Positions 6,073 through 7,218 of a stretch of 7,218 nt of DNA are shown here, in pieces (position 1 is the first letter of the stretch; every line of letters begins with the position of its first letter). This DNA is from Clostridia bacterium. GTDB taxonomy: Bacteria > Bacillota > Clostridia > Christensenellales > Borkfalkiaceae. The translations under genes and the position numbers were made by a program. The DNA lies in assembly GCA_017628935.1 (NCBI GenBank), contig JAGBYC010000182.1, positions 1 to 7,218 on the forward strand. The letters are read 5' to 3'. Under the pieces are notes generated by a model, which was given only the letters and a program-made list of their open reading frames with translations, was not told the DNA's origin and searched no databases.

Positions 6073-7100
6073 TAATATAAACTTCCTGAATTAACGATAG
6101 GTTGAGCGTCACGGTTACCACAAAGAACAACTAATAAATTAGAAACCATGGCCGCTTTTCTTTCTTCATCAAGTTCAACCGTTTTGTTTTCATTTAATCG
6201 TTGAAGTGCCATTTCTACCATACCTACTGCACCATCAACTATCATTTTTCTTGCGTCGATAATAGCAGACGCTTGTTGACGTTGTAACATTACTGCTGCA
6301 ATTTCAGTAGCGTATGCTAAATAAGTAATTCTGGCTTCAACAATTTCAATACCTGCAACGGCAACGCGTGATTGAATTTCATCACGAATTCTGCCTGCAA
6401 CTATTTCACTAGAGCCACGTAAACTACCGTCGTCAGCAACACCGTCGCCAGTTGTATCAACGTTAGGAGCAACGTCGTACGGGTATAATCTAACGATATT
6501 TCTAAGGGCGCTATCACATTGAAGTGATAAATATTCTTTATAGTTATCTACGTTAAATACTGCTTTAGCAGTATCGTTAATTTTCCAAGTAACTGCAATA
6601 CCTATTTCAATAGGGTTACCTAAGCAGTCGTTAATTTTTTGACGGTTGTTACTAAGCGTCATAATTTTAAGTGATAATTTTTTGTTAACGGCATATCCAG
6701 ATAAACTGTATCTTGAAAAAGACATACTGCTATCGTCGTTAGACGTTTTAACGTCACCACTTTGATTAAGTTTAGTATTTGCAGCAGGGTTTACCGTTAC
6801 GCAGAAAGGATTTACAAAGTAAAAACCGTCGCCTTTAATAGTGCCTATATATTTACCAAATAAAGTTAAAACTAAAGCTTCGTTTGGTTTTAAAACCTTT
6901 AAGCCAGGTAGTGGAAGTATGCCACATATTAGCATAATAAAGCTAAGCCCCATTAAAAGATTAAAAAGAATATTGTCTTCGTCGGCTTCAAGTTTAATTC
7001 CGCTAAATATACCCAAGGCGATGCTTGCAATTAAAACTAAAATGCAAGTTAGCATAACGGCCATACCGTTCTTTTTAGTTCTTAAAATTTTTTCTTCCAT
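6072..7100 (-). CDS. Membrane-anchored SPFH/band 7 domain protein
   Basis: From the ATG at 7100 it has 342 residues. Two hydrophobic segments (about 13-33 and 44-64) near the N-terminus form a hairpin anchor, followed by an SPFH domain from about 68 (VLKPNEALVLTLFGKYIGT) through NPIEIGIAVTWKINDTAKAV to about 275. A C-terminal helical part has MLQRQQASAIIDARKMIVDG and ends DAQPIVNSGSLY. SPFH proteins oligomerise on membranes and organise microdomains; the function of this subfamily is not known to me. Unusual features: a polar Ser/Asn/Asp-rich stretch at 112-135 and a DTTGDGVADDG loop at 215-225 resembling an EF-hand-like calcium loop. An upstream in-frame TTG at 7110-7112 would add four residues but overlaps the GGAG ribosome binding site (7107-7110), so ATG 7100 is preferred. 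It is the first gene of an operon with the Arc-like gene. Confidence 0.92.
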   Translation of the reverse strand: MEEKILRTKKNGMAVMLTCILVLIASIALGIFSGIKLEADEDNILFNLLMGLSFIMLICGILPLPGLKVLKPNEALVLTLFGKYIGTIKGDGFYFVNPFCVTVNPAANTKLNQSGDVKTSNDDSSMSFSRYSLSGYAVNKKLSLKIMTLSNNRQKINDCLGNPIEIGIAVTWKINDTAKAVFNVDNYKEYLSLQCDSALRNIVRLYPYDVAPNVDTTGDGVADDGSLRGSSEIVAGRIRDEIQSRVAVAGIEIVEARITYLAYATEIAAVMLQRQQASAIIDARKMIVDGAVGMVEMALQRLNENKTVELDEERKAAMVSNLLVVLCGNRDAQPIVNSGSLY

Positions 7101-7127
7101 AATTTTCTCCAAATAATAATATTATTT

Positions 7128-7146
7128 TGATATCATAATGATATCA
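7128..7146. promoter_or_regulatory. Tandem palindromic operator at the SPFH-Arc promoter
   Basis: TGATATCA, itself an 8-bp palindrome, occurs at 7128-7135 and again at 7139-7146, separated by TAA. The centres are 11 bp apart, about one helical turn, which puts both sites on one face of the DNA. The pair covers the -10 and the predicted start. This geometry suits two cooperating ribbon-helix-helix dimers, and the second gene of the operon encodes such a protein. Confidence 0.7.
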
Positions 7147-7166
7147 TATATTTAACCCTTTGTCAA
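7138..7166 (-). promoter_or_regulatory. Strong sigma-A promoter for the SPFH-Arc operon
   Basis: On the minus strand, a perfect TTGACA (7161-7166), a 17-bp spacer and TATCAT (7138-7143, 5 of 6) with TGA upstream as an extended -10. The predicted start near 7131 leaves a leader of about 30 nt. Near-consensus strength suggests the operon depends on repression for control. From 7167 to 7218 the sequence is A/T-rich with no supportable gene. Confidence 0.87.
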
Positions 7167-7218
7167 GTGGTTTTTATAAAAAATTATTTAAAAAAGAGCA
7201 TAAAAAAACGATTTGCAC

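Noticed and set aside
5872..7100. SPFH-Arc pair as a toxin-antitoxin module
   Set aside because: The larger protein is a conserved membrane SPFH protein with no toxin motif, and it precedes the DNA-binding protein; autoregulation is the simpler reading.
7186..7218. A/T-rich end with AAAAAAGAGCA...TTTGCAC as half of a terminator
   Set aside because: The hairpin cannot be completed inside the window and the visible arms do not pair well.

Overview
This low-GC window has the gene content of a Gram-positive Bacillota, most likely a clostridial lineage. The best evidence is the arrangement rpmB <-> yloU-fakA(yloV)-recG, with the L28 gene divergent from the other three, which is characteristic of Firmicutes. 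Strong AGGAGG-type ribosome binding sites, sigma-A-like promoters with 17-bp spacers and U-tract hairpin terminators fit this. I cannot name the genus from sequence alone.

Layout: (1) Positions 1-2093, minus strand: the first 14 codons of recG, a small terminator-like hairpin, fakA (fatty acid kinase / Dak2-like) and an Asp23-family gene. They are read from a good promoter at 2126-2154. (2) Positions 2224-3124, plus strand: an rpmB promoter, rpmB, a hairpin terminator, hpt (hypoxanthine phosphoribosyltransferase) and a strong terminator. (3) Positions 3131-3424: a non-coding tandem array with a 126-bp period, 2.33 copies, lying between the convergent hpt and metA terminators. (4) Positions 3426-5805, minus strand: a metY-metA operon for homoserine acetylation and sulfhydrylation. 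It has its own promoter with a near-perfect operator-like palindrome over the -10 and start site, and there is no room for a SAM riboswitch or T-box. (5) Positions 5817-7166, minus strand: a two-gene operon of a membrane-anchored SPFH (band 7) protein and an Arc-type ribbon-helix-helix protein overlapping by one base. Two 8-bp palindromes, 11 bp apart centre to centre, cover its -10 and start site.

How the genes work together: MetA carries Glu111, which predicts acetyl-CoA use, and MetY consumes O-acetylhomoserine, so the pair forms one direct-sulfhydrylation route to homocysteine. The small Arc-like protein is a natural candidate to bind the tandem palindromes at its own operon promoter, giving an autoregulated SPFH-Arc cassette of unknown physiological role. 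The remaining genes are housekeeping. The least explained parts are the 126-bp repeat array and the SPFH-Arc cassette.
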